Part shown: one piece after another, positions 1 through 12,430 of the stretch
How the letters are laid out: every line of letters begins with the position of its first letter
Numbering within the stretch: position 1 is the first letter of the stretch
Source: Oreocharis arfaki
Lineage: Eukaryota > Chordata > Aves > Passeriformes > Paramythiidae
DNA: 64,000 nucleotides
Reading direction: 5' to 3'
Assembly: GCA_013398015.1 (NCBI GenBank)
Contig: VZRR01003434.1
Span: 715,135 to 779,134, forward strand
Position numbers and translations under genes: made by a program
The notes under the pieces: generated by a model
Database searches by the model: none
The model's input: only the letters and a program-made list of their open reading frames with translations
What the model was told of the DNA's origin: nothing

Positions 1-3000
1 AATTTTTGATTATGTAGGAGCTGAAGAATCTCAGTGCCATAATCTCAGCCTTTTAAAAATCTACTTGTTCTTTGGATAGCTAGTGACTAACTTTGCAGAC
101 ACATTCCAAGCTCCAGGAGAAGGGTGATGGCAGGGGGTTAAGCACTCCCTCTTTTTCTGAGCAACAAGTCAGATTTGTGCTTCAGACAAGCTCCTTTTCT
201 CCTGAGTATCCCCATTTGCTTCTGAGTGGGTAGGCAGCCATATAAAGCAGTGGTAGTGTGTGAAATGCCAGCAGCTGTGTATGAGTCTGCTCCCTGGAGC
301 AGTACCACTTATGCCACGTCAGGGTGATTCAGATGCTCCTGAAAATGATTGATTTCACTGTATTACAAAACAATCATACTTTCCCAGAAGGGTGATAGAA
401 ATGTCTACTTTTCCAGAGGTTTGCCTCAATAATTTCTTTGTAGGGAGGAGCAGACGTTGTACAGCATAACCCTACCTGGAGTACCATTTTTCCTGGCCAA
501 ATTGCTGACTCAAAATCTACTTTGATTTTGTTACAATATGGAATGACTTTTTTAAAGTTTTCCTTGGCAAAATGAAATATCTGAGGGTGGATGAGTCATC
601 TTATTTGCCTGAGAAACATGTTTTATTGTAGGAAACTAACATCTCCTTTCGTAAAGAAAACATGGACATTTGGAAAGTTAAAAAGTAATTCTGCTTTTCT
701 TTTCTGAGAGCAGAGCCTTTAATGAAGTTGAGAATTATTATAAGGAAATAATCTCATACCATGTTATGGTGTCTGCTCTAGTTTGGAATAATCAAATGAA
801 CATTCTTGGAGCAAAAGCAATGATAACTACCTCTTCCATGTAGCAGAGCCTATGGTGGGGATCTATCAGGTACTGGGTTTTACTTGTGCAATTCTTGGCT
901 TGATGGAATTTGGTGACTAGAATATGGAAACCTCTTAGTGTAGCATGGAAGATGGCAGAAAGAAAATGAGATATGCATGTAGTGAGAATCTTTTCTGTCA
1001 GACAGAACATGTGAGAAAATCAGAACTTCTGAAACACGAAGAGCAGGAAAGGGAGGATTCATGCAGTTTTTACATTTCCAGTTAATTAACATGGAAATGT
1101 ACTTGCACACTGTATAGGAAGACCCACACTAGGGTCTGCAAACTAGGTCTTTAAAAACTGGAAGACTTTCAGAATTAAACTATGTATTAGAAGTGCCCTT
1201 TGCACACACATCATAAAATAACCTGCGATTACAAGGCTATATACTGGGTTGTTTTGTTTTGTTATTTTAACCCTTTAATACATGGGATATATAGCGCTTA
1301 TTTAGGACAGGCTAATTTCATCTCAGCTGCCTACCAATTAGGCACATAGCTTAAACCTGATGTCTAATTCTTGTCTTGGGTCAAAGGGGAAATAGAAGGA
1401 GCTCTGGATGGTTATTCTTCCTGCTCATGTCAGAAGAGTATCTTGGGATCATATGAGTTGTTGCTGGAGAAGTCTGCATCTCTTCAGCGAGAGCAGATTC
1501 TATGTGACTACATTAGAGTGGACTTTTTATACTGCTAAATTTAGGTGGGATATATCCTGCCTTTAATGGGCAGCTACTCAATGTTGTTTTACTGCCTCAG
1601 TGTTCAGTATGCAGTGCTGGTCTTTATTGCCATGTTGGGTAACATCCTATTCAAACCCAGCTCTGAAGAAAGCAGTATTAATTTCCTCTGACCTTTTCTG
1701 AAGCATTTGTCACTATTTTATCTGTGTGTTTCATAAACATTATTCTTATAGCCACCTTGAGACATACTGAGGTACTATAACCTTCATTTTATAAGGCAAA
1801 CTTCAGTTTTGGCATTTCCTTGGGTTTTGAATATCTGACTTCGCCACTTTAATGTACCTTGTGGCATTATTTTTTTGAAAATCAAACAAAGGTAAAGCTA
1901 GCCATGACAGTCTGGTGATAATGCAGAGTCATATCTTACTTTTCCACTCCCTTTCAGAAGGTTTCTGCTTGGCAGGGAAGACATCTTCAAAACTGCCCCT
2001 TATTGACAGTAGCCCTGAAAGAAATGCTTGCTGTTTGGTGGGAGAGATCTCTAACTCATGCAGCCCAGGTACCTGGTGCCTCTGAAAATCTGATTAATAG
2101 TACCTCTTGTTTCTCACTTTCATCTGGGTTTTCTGTAGTAATCAAGAAATTTCAGGGTGAAAGGTATTATTCTAATAAGCAAAAATTTTAGTACTGATAA
2201 CAAAGTTGTGAGCATACATTTGATGCTGAATTTTTCTAGCTTCTTGTGGAGAAGTCCTGAAGCACAGAAGTAAAGAGAATGACTTAGCTCCCAGCCTACA
2301 GCTTCCTTGCTAATTTAGGGTAATTTACTGTGTTGTGACTTTGATCAGCCTGTGAGGGTTAAATTAAATTAAATGTGAACTATTTTCAGTGCTCCAAAAG
2401 AATAAAATAGCAGCCAAAATTGGAACTTCTCCCCTGTCTGTAAGAATTTGCAAATTCTGTTTTCTCAAAGGCTACCTACTTTACAGAGATGTAATATTCT
2501 GGTTTTTCCAGAGCTCTCACAGGCATTTCTGAAGCACATGCTGGAAGGGGAGCATGACACTTAGGAGCTCCTTCAGCATGAAGATGGTATCAGCCTTAGG
2601 GATCATTCTGGCTTACTAAATGAAGTTAGAACTACTTAAATGATCACTTAAATTAATGTATACAGGTAATAAGGGGATTTAATAATATTCCTTTTCACCA
2701 TGGGCAGTCTTCTCTAATATTGTCAAGCCTCTTACGGAGATCTGACTCACTTGGAGCTTCAAAGAAGTGGAGAAGTGCAATTTTTTTTTAAATGAAGAAC
2801 AGTAGTATCTTCCTCCAAGAAGTTTTAAGTCTTGTCCAATGCTTCTGGAAAACACTCAGTTTTTTCACTTCACTTCACTCATGAAGAAGATAGTGGAGGA
2901 CTTTATCCTGAGTGCTGGAAGCCATAAGCAATGAAAAAGAGAGGTTTTTAACAGGAAATACTGAGGAAATCTTTTGTCAGTGCCAGCAAGTAGCACTGCT

Positions 3001-3330
3001 TGTTTGCTAAGAAACTTTCATAATATAAAAAGGGAGCTTTCCAGTGCACTCATAGCAAGAAAAAAATTGTTCATGGTACCATTTCTGCAGAATTCTTGCT
3101 CAAAATTAAAATGAAAGCTGAACTCATGAGTGTATGAAGTAGGAGTTTTAGCACTGACTGCATGTTGGTTCCCAAAGTGAAATTATTGTTGCATTGGGTT
3201 ACAGTGAAAAGCTCCTGCTAAAACCGTTGTTGAGGTCAGGGGTTTACCTTTGGGACTGATTGTAGAGCATATACTGAAAAATTATATTTAATATGCTATT
3301 CTACTTCTCATTCTAAGCAAAAGAATGTCT

Positions 3331-3369
3331 TTTGGAGTCTTTCCAAGTCTTCTGGAGACTTTCCAAGAC
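3331..3369. repeat. Short imperfect tandem duplication, about 19-20 bp x 2
   Basis: Two adjacent copies are visible: TTTGGAGTCTTTCCAAGTC, then a near copy reading TTCTGGAGACTTTCCAAGAC. The copies share the TTTCCAAG core. This looks like a local replication-slippage duplication with no evident function. Confidence 0.6.
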
Positions 3370-6300
3370 TCCACAGCAAGAATGTTCAGTTTATTTGATA
3401 CATACTCTTGTTAGTGTGACTTGAACTACATGTTTTGCAATTCAGAAAAGAAGAAAGTATTTCCTTGCTTCCAAGATATGAGTGTGGAATATCTCAGACT
3501 GTCTGAAAAAACAAGAGGTTACTGAAATAACCCAGGAAAATTTTCCTGTATTCAGTATTTTCTGATTTCAATTTTCCATGTGTGATTTTGAATTGTCTCT
3601 TAAAGATTTGTAACTATGGCTTACAGATTTCACTGGTTGTGATCTAAATAATCTTGTGTGATGTTTCCATGCTTTCTGATGCTTAGAATTTTTTCTTGAA
3701 ATTAAGTGTTCTTTAACATTATGAACTATCATTATTTGTGGTCCCATGAATTGCAAAGAAGTCTGAAGCACTGCATGATAAAAAGATGCCTGCATTTCAA
3801 TTTAAGTATCATTACTATCTTTACTATTACTTAATGAGATGGCAAAAATTCTTTCTAAAATAAAAAAGATTGATTTATTAACCTCTACAACCTTTAACTG
3901 TCAGGAAATGTATGAAGTCTTATTAATGATACATAAGAACTCATTCTAAGTCTCCTAAGTCAGATATTTTCTTTCGAAATGCCCACTGCAAATTAATTTG
4001 CTGTGAGCAGGTTATCATAATTCTTTAAAAACATCATTGTATGTGCCTGCATGTGTGACAACATTTATCTTTACATCACCCCTAGAAAGTCTGTATTGCT
4101 GGTGGCGAAGCAGTTTTGAAATTGATTGATCTTTTCTGCTGTTATCTTTTTTAATAAGGAAAGGAATCCCTAGCAAAGGCTGCAAAACTTTGTATTGTGA
4201 AGCTGTATAAACCTGGCTGTGGGTTCCATCACTGAGGGAACAAAGGAAATCAGTTTTGCACCTATCTTTTATCTGAACTTAAAGTTTTGATGTGGATTGA
4301 TGAAGTTGCTTGCTTGCTTCTTCATTTCTCTTTTTCTGCAATAATGCATGTAACTCTTCTTTGGAGACAGAAGAGGCTCTGAGTGAGGCCAGATCACCAC
4401 AGTGCTCCTCCCTCCACTGGGATGCAGTGCAACATGCCCCTGCCTCTGGAAGATGTAGTGAGGTTTACATTTTGTGCAATGCAGTGGTAAATTTAGTCAG
4501 AGAGAACATAGTTACAGTGGACCTGAAAGTGAAAACCAGTGAAAATCTTTTGAAAAGTGCTGTATATTTAAAGATGAAGGACCAAGACCCTCATTTTACA
4601 CTCTTGCGGGTCTCGGGAGAGTTTGTATCCAAGTGCACGTGGCTTCTGGAAAAAACCTGATCATTTTCACTGTTCAAATTCACTCCATATAGTCATACTT
4701 CTAACTAGCATAATCACAGCTGATTTGTTGCCACAGCTGATTTGTGTTGTTAGTTGTTTGCATGCCTGGAAGACTTGGGTAATTATCACAGAAAATAAAC
4801 TGGAGAAGTAAGCATTGCTCTCTTCTTATATAAAAAGACAAATATATTTTCCATATGTAACAGTTTTATTTTTTCATGATCTATTCCATACCAGTTTTAT
4901 GTGAACTGATAAGCATGCATTAGATATGCAGTAATTAAACTGCTTTAGTTTCATGTAATTTTGTCTACATTTCAATGCATAGTATTTGAAAATATCTTCT
5001 GCCAAACTACAATACAGTTCAGGGGTTGGGTTTTTTTGAGTAAAAAACAGGCAATATATTGGACTGTGGCTGTTAAATAAAAGCAGAGGAAGAATGTAAG
5101 GACCTCTGTTCAAGATATTTGTAGTCTCAAGTGCCTGTTATTAGTAGCTTTAAGACAGTTAAGATACCAAGAGTGGAGAATTAGGCAGTATCTTGCTTAA
5201 GGTTCAGCTGTCTTGAAGCACACTGTCTTCTGCTTTAACAACAGAGGAAAAATTTCTGCTGCTGTATTTGGAAAAACACTTCTCCTTCACTACCAGTTTA
5301 ATTATTTTACTAAAGGACTCTAAATGCATGTGTAGTAGATTTGGGGATCAGATGACAGAAAAGGAATGTGTCAAATTCACTTTGTGAGGATGATTGGATT
5401 TTGGCTTATTTCAAACTCTTCAAGGATATGTCTCAGTGTGCAACTGTGGCGAAAGCGATGTGAAAAAGTGGTGCCTTTCTCTTGTAGATTCTGTTCCTCT
5501 TTGACATTAAACCGTTTAAACCTTTGGGATGGGTGAAACAAAACATTTTAATTTGCTTCCATGTTTTATGTGGAACAACTTAGTGTTGGGATTACCAAAA
5601 TGTTATTTTAACTGACAGATTTTGGACAAACAGAATTCCCCCAACGGTCTTCTTATCTAAGATAGTGCTTACAACATGAACAAAGTCTACATCAGAGCCT
5701 CTACATCAGGATTGCAGATTTCCTTTGCTTATAATATTATTGAATACAGAGATAAATCCAATGAAAACCTATTGTTGAACAGATTTCCTAAGAATTTGGC
5801 AGGGCAGGTTACTCTGATGAAGTAAAAATATTTTTGATAGCTGGAAGCAGTCTCCTGTGCAATATAGAAATGTGTGTTTGTGATGCAAACATCCTGACAC
5901 AACGGCTACAATTGGCAATTCCATGCAAAGAATACTAGGGTCATTTAAAACACGTAAGGGATTTAAACATCCTCCACACTGGCAAGGATCTCCCGACCAG
6001 AAAAGAGACTAACGCTATTTTTGAAAGAATTTTACTTGAGAAAAGCTGACTCCATTGCTAGAAATAAGTAAATGTGGAATTATACACATTGGTGATCCCC
6101 AAGTGCAAAGATGTACTAGTTATTGAAGAAATCGTGGTGGATTATGGTATCAGAAGATAAATGGTTATGCTAGAGGCATTATTGAAGGACAGAAGAACTT
6201 TGTGAGACAGATATAACTCTAAGGAATTTTGGAAGCATCAGGGCTATTTGGAGTTATTTTAGAAACAACTTTGAGAAAACAGAAGGAAGGGCAGTGTGTA

Positions 6301-8647
6301 ATTTTAATGGAAGACAACCTATAGTTTCCTATAGCAGATCGATGGCAGGTCTGGTGTTTAAAGCTGACAATAAGGAAAGAAGACCTGAGAATCCTGATAT
6401 ATTGTCAAATATATTTAGTCGTGAATAAGTAGTGGGTTTTTTCCTTACATTTGTTCCTGGTTTTAAAATAGCTATGTTGTTCCATAGAAAGGAACTAAAA
6501 CAAATGATCACTATTTCAAGCCCCAACAGATAAAGCTTTAGCTTTGACTCAAGGTTGCCATACTACATATCCCTCCAAGACATGCCTTAGGACATTAAGA
6601 CAAGTGATGTAATCTGTCAGCTTCTACTTAGTACTCTATTCATATGTTACTATTTGCCTTTCACACTTCAGTATCTCTAATGCTCAGGATGAGCATTATT
6701 ATTCACCTGTGCCTGTCACTGAGATATTCACTTTTTAAACAAATACGTAGCATTTAATGACAGCCTGAAATGAGAACAGATGCAACTGTGGTGTGTGTTG
6801 ATACTCATGGGCCGTAGCTGGCCATTCTCAGAGTGGGTGGAGATGTATGTCCTGAAGGGAGGTTATTGTTGTTGAGATGTATATACTGGTGGGTGGAATA
6901 GCGAAGAACAACTTATCTGCAGTACTCTGTTCTGGTGAGCTCTCTCTAGAAAATGCAAGCAAATAATTATGTATATGGATTGTTTTTAGGAATTTTGCAC
7001 AAAAATAAGCACTTGCTTGTTACTAGGCAGCAATACTAGCATGTTTCCTTGAAGAGTTCCCTTACTCCTGAAGCTTTCTCGCGGCATGCTGTCCTTTCTT
7101 CTTGAAGCCCCCTATAGACATGCTCTGCCCCGACACCACTATAGCCACAACCCACCGTTCCTCTGATTTTTCTCACGGTTCTTTTCTGTAAGATGTGCTT
7201 CCCTCTCTCCACCTTGCTCCTTTGTAAGTTACTTTGGCCACTGTTACATCAGTCTCTCCTTTTTAATAATGATTTTGGAACAGTGGTCATTAATCAACAC
7301 AGTGCTTTAAATGCTTAAATGTTTTAGACTTCAGAGCACAATCCAGTGTGCTCTTGCGACTGAGCTTGTGTGGCTTAAGAAGTCACTACCTCTTGATTTC
7401 TATCTGACACTCTCCCCTGCCAAGCTCTGGCACTAGACAGGGGGAGCTTTTCAGTCAGGGACAGTGCTCAACCAACCAGCCTGTTGTGCATTCTCTGTAC
7501 AAGTACTGTAATACACAGCCTAGTGATAATGCATCTTTCACACATTTCAGTTGGTTTTAGCATCATTATCACTGATGTATTACTGAATATCACAACTGGG
7601 TTTTTAACCCAAAGACCACTAAAGATTGTGGTTTAATCTTGTATGGGTTCTCAAGCGAATTTCTGAATGAAGAAAAATCCTGAAAGTATTTGGGAAAAAC
7701 TGCACAGTATCAGTCTATTATTCTTGATTTCCAGTTTTCCTTGTAATGCTATTTAGAACTGTTCATATTTCTGTCTTTATGCAAATGACTGCCATAATTA
7801 CAGCTGAGTAAAGGGCATATCTTCTGTATATCAAAATTCCTTCAAAGCCATGGAGTACACTATGTTAACATTATTTTGCATTTTAATGATTTCAATATTG
7901 CATTTGCTATATAACTTCTGCAAAAAAACCCCAACAAATCAGCATTACCTTACTCAAATGCAATCACCTTTTCTTCATACAGATTAATTCAGACAATATT
8001 TTGTCTTTTAGTACACAGATTGCTTTAATATTACTGTTTGTCCATTTAGCTGATTAACATTTATGCCATGTTGCAGAACTATGGCATTCTGTCTACTGAA
8101 GTTAGAGAATTTTATTACAATAGCACATCTTTGAATAACGAACCTCTCAATTGTGTCTATCAATGCTCTCTCACTCATGGCTTGTACACATAATCAGCAA
8201 CAGTACAATTATTTTATTGCAGGTTTCATGTATGTTCTTTCTAGCTCTCAAATCATCATGGTCGTTCCAAAATTAACTAGTCAAACATGTGCTGTTTAGT
8301 ACGGGGACACCATGTTAACAAGTAATGATTACTATCCTGCTTCAGGACTGGGGCCAAAATCTTTAACAATTTTTGATCCTTCTGCTCTTTTATGCCCATA
8401 ATCAGGGGATTATTCAGCCTCATTTGTTTGGTGCTCAGATTATATGCCAAGAGGTGACAGCAGTTCCTGACTGAACCTATGGTCCCTGATTATTTGTAGA
8501 GAGTGCATGCCTGCTGCCTGCACATATACCCTTAGAAGTGAGTGAGGCAAGAACTGCTGCATCCACATGAAATGTCCAATGGATTTTTGGAGGGCTATTT
8601 AGAAGTAGTTGTGTCTGGTACAGCTTGGACTCCTTCCTGCTCTTCAT

Positions 8648-8675
8648 CTTTCCCTCCCTTCCTCCCTCCCTCCTT
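8648..8675. repeat. Polypyrimidine (CCCT)n-like tract
   Basis: A pyrimidine-only stretch built on a CCCT/CCTT repeat lies in otherwise unremarkable sequence. It is a simple low-complexity tract. Confidence 0.8.
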
Positions 8676-9410
8676 GTCTTTACTCAGGGACATATAATTC
8701 AAGTGCTGGAGCATGGCACCAATGGAGACAGTGCTGGATTCCCAAAGCTGAAAGGATTGCTGCCATTATATAAAAGCATTGCATAGCAACTTTCTTAAAT
8801 CAGGTGGGGTATCGATTGCTTTTCTGAAGGGGCTAATTGAATCTGATAACTCAACAGAGCAAGCAATTTTTTTGAAACACTGCCTTAAGAACTGTATTAT
8901 CTAAAAGACACATTAGATGGATGCAGTAACCAACATTTCTGGCAATAGCTCAGAGAATGCAGACTGTTCTTAAAAGCTGTTAAAATACAAACAGTTTGCA
9001 TTTCTGTTCAAAAAAAGAGGGTATATTAGGTAAATATAATTTTTAAAAGCTTTCTTCTTTGTCCTTAACTGTAACTTCCTTAATATGCCTTTCAAAAATA
9101 GCCTGTGCTTACTAACATTTGCAGAAGGCTCAAGTGGAAATTCATGTAAAGTCAGGACTCCTGATTTAGCAATTGCACTTTACACCTGTGCTTAAAGCTA
9201 AGGATATTTCTGAATGCTCTACTGGATATGACCAGAAAAAAAAATTGATGTAGGGTAGATGTAATATCTGATTTGAAAATATGCCAAATGTCCAAACCCC
9301 TGAAGGAAGTTTGAGCATCAGTGTATAAATAAAGTAAAAAGTCCTGTTTTATAAATGCAAAGTTTATCACTGAATCTTCTGGGTAGGTTCTTGTGCTCTC
9401 CAGTAATCCA

Positions 9411-10386
9411 AGGCCAAGGGGATTTACGAGATCATCACGACCTGCGGAAAACTTGAAACTATTACAACTGTTAGTTTGAAACATGAAGGAATATTGGCCC
9501 TGGGAGCAGTTTTTGTTGACTTAGCAAAACCCTTTGAAACTGAAAGCCATTCTTGTATCATTTTAGCTCTTGAACAGAAGGGTGTGACAATCATAACATT
9601 ATATGAAACAGTATGATAACATCAGTTTTACATTGACCAGAAGAATGAACAGCTGGGTGCTGTTGGGATTTGGATTGGCACCAAACAAGGTGATCAGATG
9701 TCTCCAATTTTGTTTAACTTCTCCTAGGACCCTCTAACTATGTAACATGGATGAGGAAGGATGTGGGTTTCAATATCGCTTGAAAAATAAACATCTGTGA
9801 TCTTTGCACACAACTTGGTTCTATTGAGTGGACCCTGCATAGGAATGCAGAAAAAATACTGAAATTGTGGAGGTCTTCTGTGAGCTAACTGGCCTCAAGA
9901 CATAAAAGGAGACAGAATTTACACCAAGACCACTAAAGACTCATATGATCAATTACTGTCCTTCATGGGCAGTTAACAGCACCCCCTCAATATGATTGAA
10001 CCTGGTAGCCCTGAAAAAGTACCTGGACTATGTATTGACCCGTAGACTGGAATATCAAACCCAGAACTACAGGAAAAGATAAGATTGGAACAGATTGGAA
10101 AGGCTCCACTTGAGAGGTTTTATAAAGTTGACATCCTTAAAGGATATAGAATTCTGTGATTACATCAGTTTTTGGTCTGCCAGGTGAATCATAAACCATG
10201 TTCCTGGAAATCCCAGACTTGCAATTTGAGCTGTTGACAAGGAATGGTTACATTTGCTGGAAAGTGCCTGCCAAGTCATGGCACAGCCTGAGATGTGGGG
10301 GTTTAGGTATGGCCAGACTGATCTCAGGACTTATCCCTAGTACGGCCAGCTCAAAGATCACACAGAATTGTGCTGTCTTTGGATAA
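9411..10386 (+). pseudogene. R2 reverse transcriptase domain, broken
   Basis: This is the reverse transcriptase and thumb part of the R2 fossil. The first frame carries RPRGFTR and AENLKLLQ and hits a TGA after about 9476. A frame shift leads to LGAVFVDLAKPFE, where the first motif A aspartate (9518-9520) survives and the second acidic residue is E. Motif B, GTKQGDQMSPILFN, is well preserved but is followed by an in-frame TAG at 9725-9727. The catalytic motif usually written FADD reads FAHN (9803-9814), so both metal-binding aspartates are gone. It is followed by LVLLSG, as expected for the family. The frame 10198-10386 carries the post-RT block with GGLGMARL and SGLIPS. It cannot encode a functional polymerase. 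Confidence 0.88.
9803..9814 (+). other. Inactivated RT active site (FADD to FAHN)
   Basis: The codons TTT GCA CAC AAC stand where R2-family reverse transcriptases have F-A-D-D. The flanking residues VI and LVLLS match the family context, so the placement is secure even though both catalytic aspartates are substituted. Confidence 0.82.
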
Positions 10387-11320
10387 GACATTAAGAGCAG
10401 CTGTTGAGCAAGATGGCATTGAAAAAGAGTTTAAAAGATTGTGAATTGCAGTAGGAGGTGATAAAGATTTCATCTTTCAAATATTTTCAAATTCCATCCA
10501 TTTGAAACCCAAAAGAAGTTATGGTTATGTCAGAGGAATTTTGTGGTGAGGAACCAGAGTTGGAATGGGAGATAAATCACCTCTGCAGTGGGTTTCTGAA
10601 ACCCTGTAACTGGTAAAACCAAGAATTCATAATTTGGACTTAGCTTGTATCCCAAGGCCATGAAATTTTCAGCTTTGAGAAGGATAGTATCAGTAACAGC
10701 TGGATTGAACATAAGAGGAATTCCCCATAGAAAGCTCATGACAGAGGGACAGCTGAGAGCTAATGCCTATCCAGCCAGAGTTTCTGATTAAGGATAGGCA
10801 ACAGACTCAAACTAAATCAGGCAGACACTGCCAGGTGGAGAATGAGAGCCATGCACATATTATTGCATGCTGCCCTGTGGTGCAAGATGCTCAGACTAAG
10901 AGACATAACCAACTATGAGACATCTAGGTGAATGAAGCTCAAAAAAAAAAGGGGGGAGGTAGTATTCCAGGAAGCAATGTTAAAAAATGAATAAAATGAA
11001 CTGTGTAACCCAGATATGATGTTTGTTAAGGAAAATCAGGCATTTGTAGTAGATATCACAGTTAGATATGAGAGTAAATCAACATATTTGGAAGACGGGG
11101 CAACAGAAAAAGTAAAGCAATATCAACATCTTACAGTTCAAGAACTGACCAAGGCCACTAATATTATAGTATTTCCTTTAGGAGCACATGGGAAGTGGTA
11201 TGAAGGAAACAATTAATTATTAGGTGGACTAGGACTCTGTACAGTTCCTGACAGGAAAAGTTTGCTCCTGTCATCATGCACTTTTACTTCATTGGACATT
11301 GTACACATTTGCTAGCTGAA
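10387..11320 (+). pseudogene. R2 linker, CCHC knuckle and restriction-like endonuclease, broken
   Basis: After an EKEFKRL..IAVGGDK block (about 10420-10465) and a poorly preserved linker, one frame reads QTQTKSGRHC...HAHIIACCPVVQDA from 10805. This is the CCHC knuckle of R2. The first cysteine is now glycine (10820-10822); the second C (10829-10831), H (10856-10858) and last C (10871-10873) remain. The endonuclease starts at NPDMMFVKE (PD at 11010-11015), continues through FVVDITVRYE and EKVKQYQHL, and runs to FPLGAHGKWYEGN, all open in one frame to 11216. The PD...D core of the PD-(D/E)XK nuclease is therefore still legible. The C-terminal SLDIVHTFAS block sits at about 11287-11316 in a shifted frame. 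Confidence 0.88.
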
Positions 11321-12353
11321 CTTGGATTGGTTTAAGATCTTAATGAATCGTAATTGTATGAACTAGTGAATTGTACATAAACTTATCCCTTTTCATCTAT
11401 TGATTGAAGAGCGATGTCGCTGTGTATGCTGCAAGCCAATTATCTATTTTTATAAGATTGAAATTAGGCAGGTGTTGATAGTATGTGCAGTCAACAGTGG
11501 ACTTGGAATAATGGTGTGTTATCCATCCTGGCAGAAAACAACAGTTACTGATCTTTGGTGAATGAGCTGTCTTTCTTCACCTAACACAGAAATGCAACAT
11601 GTATAACTTTGTATACAATTTGATAAATAGCCTGCAAGGAGGGCTTGTATTTGGCTTGGAAAACGACACTTGCACTCCCTCACACTCTTCATTCCCCCCA
11701 TGCTCACAAAACACCTTTTGGCATTGAGCCTGTTGCGGCCACCATTGTTCAATCTTCCCCTGCCACAGGAACAGCGTGGTCCTCTCAGCTCAAGGGATGC
11801 TCCCAGGTTCAACCTCTCCACCTGGGCTATGTGTGAACTAGGGACAGAGCTTTTCTTCCTGTCCTGAGGGAGGACAACTTGGTGTGCCTGTTATTGCTGA
11901 CTTTGTCAGCCCATTATGTTAAGCAACAGAGTTTCTCTTCTGGTTTCAGTTAGTTTGAAGCCTTGGTGACTAATTCTTGTTCTTGCAGGCTGCTTTAAAA
12001 CAGCGTAATAAGCATGTTTGCCAAAGGATCCACAGGGCTTTAGCTACACAGTGCCCATTAATTTAGGCCGAATGGTCTAGATCTTATTCTCTTACTGTAC
12101 TATGTCTTGTTTAAGGTACATTTAGCAAAACTGACTTTTATTAGCCTTGTGGGTTACTTGTTTACTTTCTACAACATCTTGTTACCTTTTCTATGGAGGC
12201 ATCACAAAGATAAAGTTGCAACATGAGTTTGCTTAATGAGGTGCTTCTTGAGTAAACATTCATAACAGTCTTGAAGTACTTAAGATTACTTTCCTTTCAG
12301 ATTGGTGAAATTTCTGTTTCAAAGGAAGTCTTCCAGTGTCTGAGGTTTAGTCA
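11321..12353. other. Possible R2 3' UTR followed by unannotated sequence
   Basis: The first 150 bases or so may be the 3' untranslated region of the R2 fossil; I cannot place its end. No 28S rDNA sequence follows, such as the expected TAGCCAAATGCC downstream of the R2 site. The rest is unique DNA. Overlapping small frames at 11519-11867 on both strands have no recognisable domain and look like chance. Confidence 0.4.
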
Positions 12354-12430
12354 GAATCATAGAAACACAGAATCTCCTGAGCTGGAAGGGACTCAGAAGG
12401 ATCATCTAAGTCCAATTCCCAGCTCTGGTT
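12354..12430 (-). mobile_element. CR1 LINE, short 3' tail
   Basis: The + strand shows the reverse complement of an avian CR1 3' end: AATCATAGAAACACAGAATC, then CTGAGCTGGAAGGGACTCAG and GATCATCTAAGTCCAA. The element therefore points to the minus strand with its 3' terminus at 12354. Only about 77 bp remain, the severe 5' truncation usual for CR1 copies. The wording (gagctggaagggactca) resembles the subfamily seen at 49.5 kb. Confidence 0.85.

Larger units (their letters stand above)
1..9379. other. Unannotated AT-rich unique sequence
   Basis: I see no recognisable gene, RNA gene or mobile element here. The longest open frame is 116 codons (4310-4660, +). It has no recognisable domain, no flanking splice signals and a composition like its surroundings, so I treat it as chance. 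Small items are a polypyrimidine run at 8648-8675 and a 19-20 base imperfect tandem duplication at 3331-3369. Old, highly diverged repeats could be present but cannot be recognised by eye. Confidence 0.6.
9380..11480 (+). mobile_element. Degenerate, 5'-truncated R2-clade non-LTR retrotransposon
   Basis: Reading the + strand across frames recovers, in the correct order, the blocks of an R2 protein: a finger block (RPRGFTR..AENLKLLQ, from 9411), RT motif A (FVDLAKPFE, 9512-9538), motif B (GTKQGDQMSP, from 9677), motif C (FAHN, 9803-9814), the thumb (KVDILKGY, about 10126-10155), a GGLGMARL block (about 10290-10330), a CCHC-like knuckle (10820-10873) and the restriction-like endonuclease (11010-11216), ending in SLDIVHTFAS near 11316. 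R2 elements use this enzyme to insert by target-primed reverse transcription at one site in 28S rDNA. Many frameshifts and stops show the copy is dead. The N-terminal zinc finger and Myb region is missing, so about 2.1 kb remains, shorter than a complete R2. Both ends are approximate; the sequence after 11320 is assigned only as probable 3' UTR. Confidence 0.88.

Noticed and set aside
9152..9484. 110-codon minus-strand frame overlapping the start of the R2 relic
   Set aside because: The plus strand here carries the R2 finger block (RPRGFTR, AENLKLLQ); the minus frame is antisense to it and has no domain.
10530..10739. 69-codon minus-strand frame in the R2 linker
   Set aside because: Antisense to R2 linker sequence (EEFP, RQTQTK region follows on the plus strand); a shadow frame.
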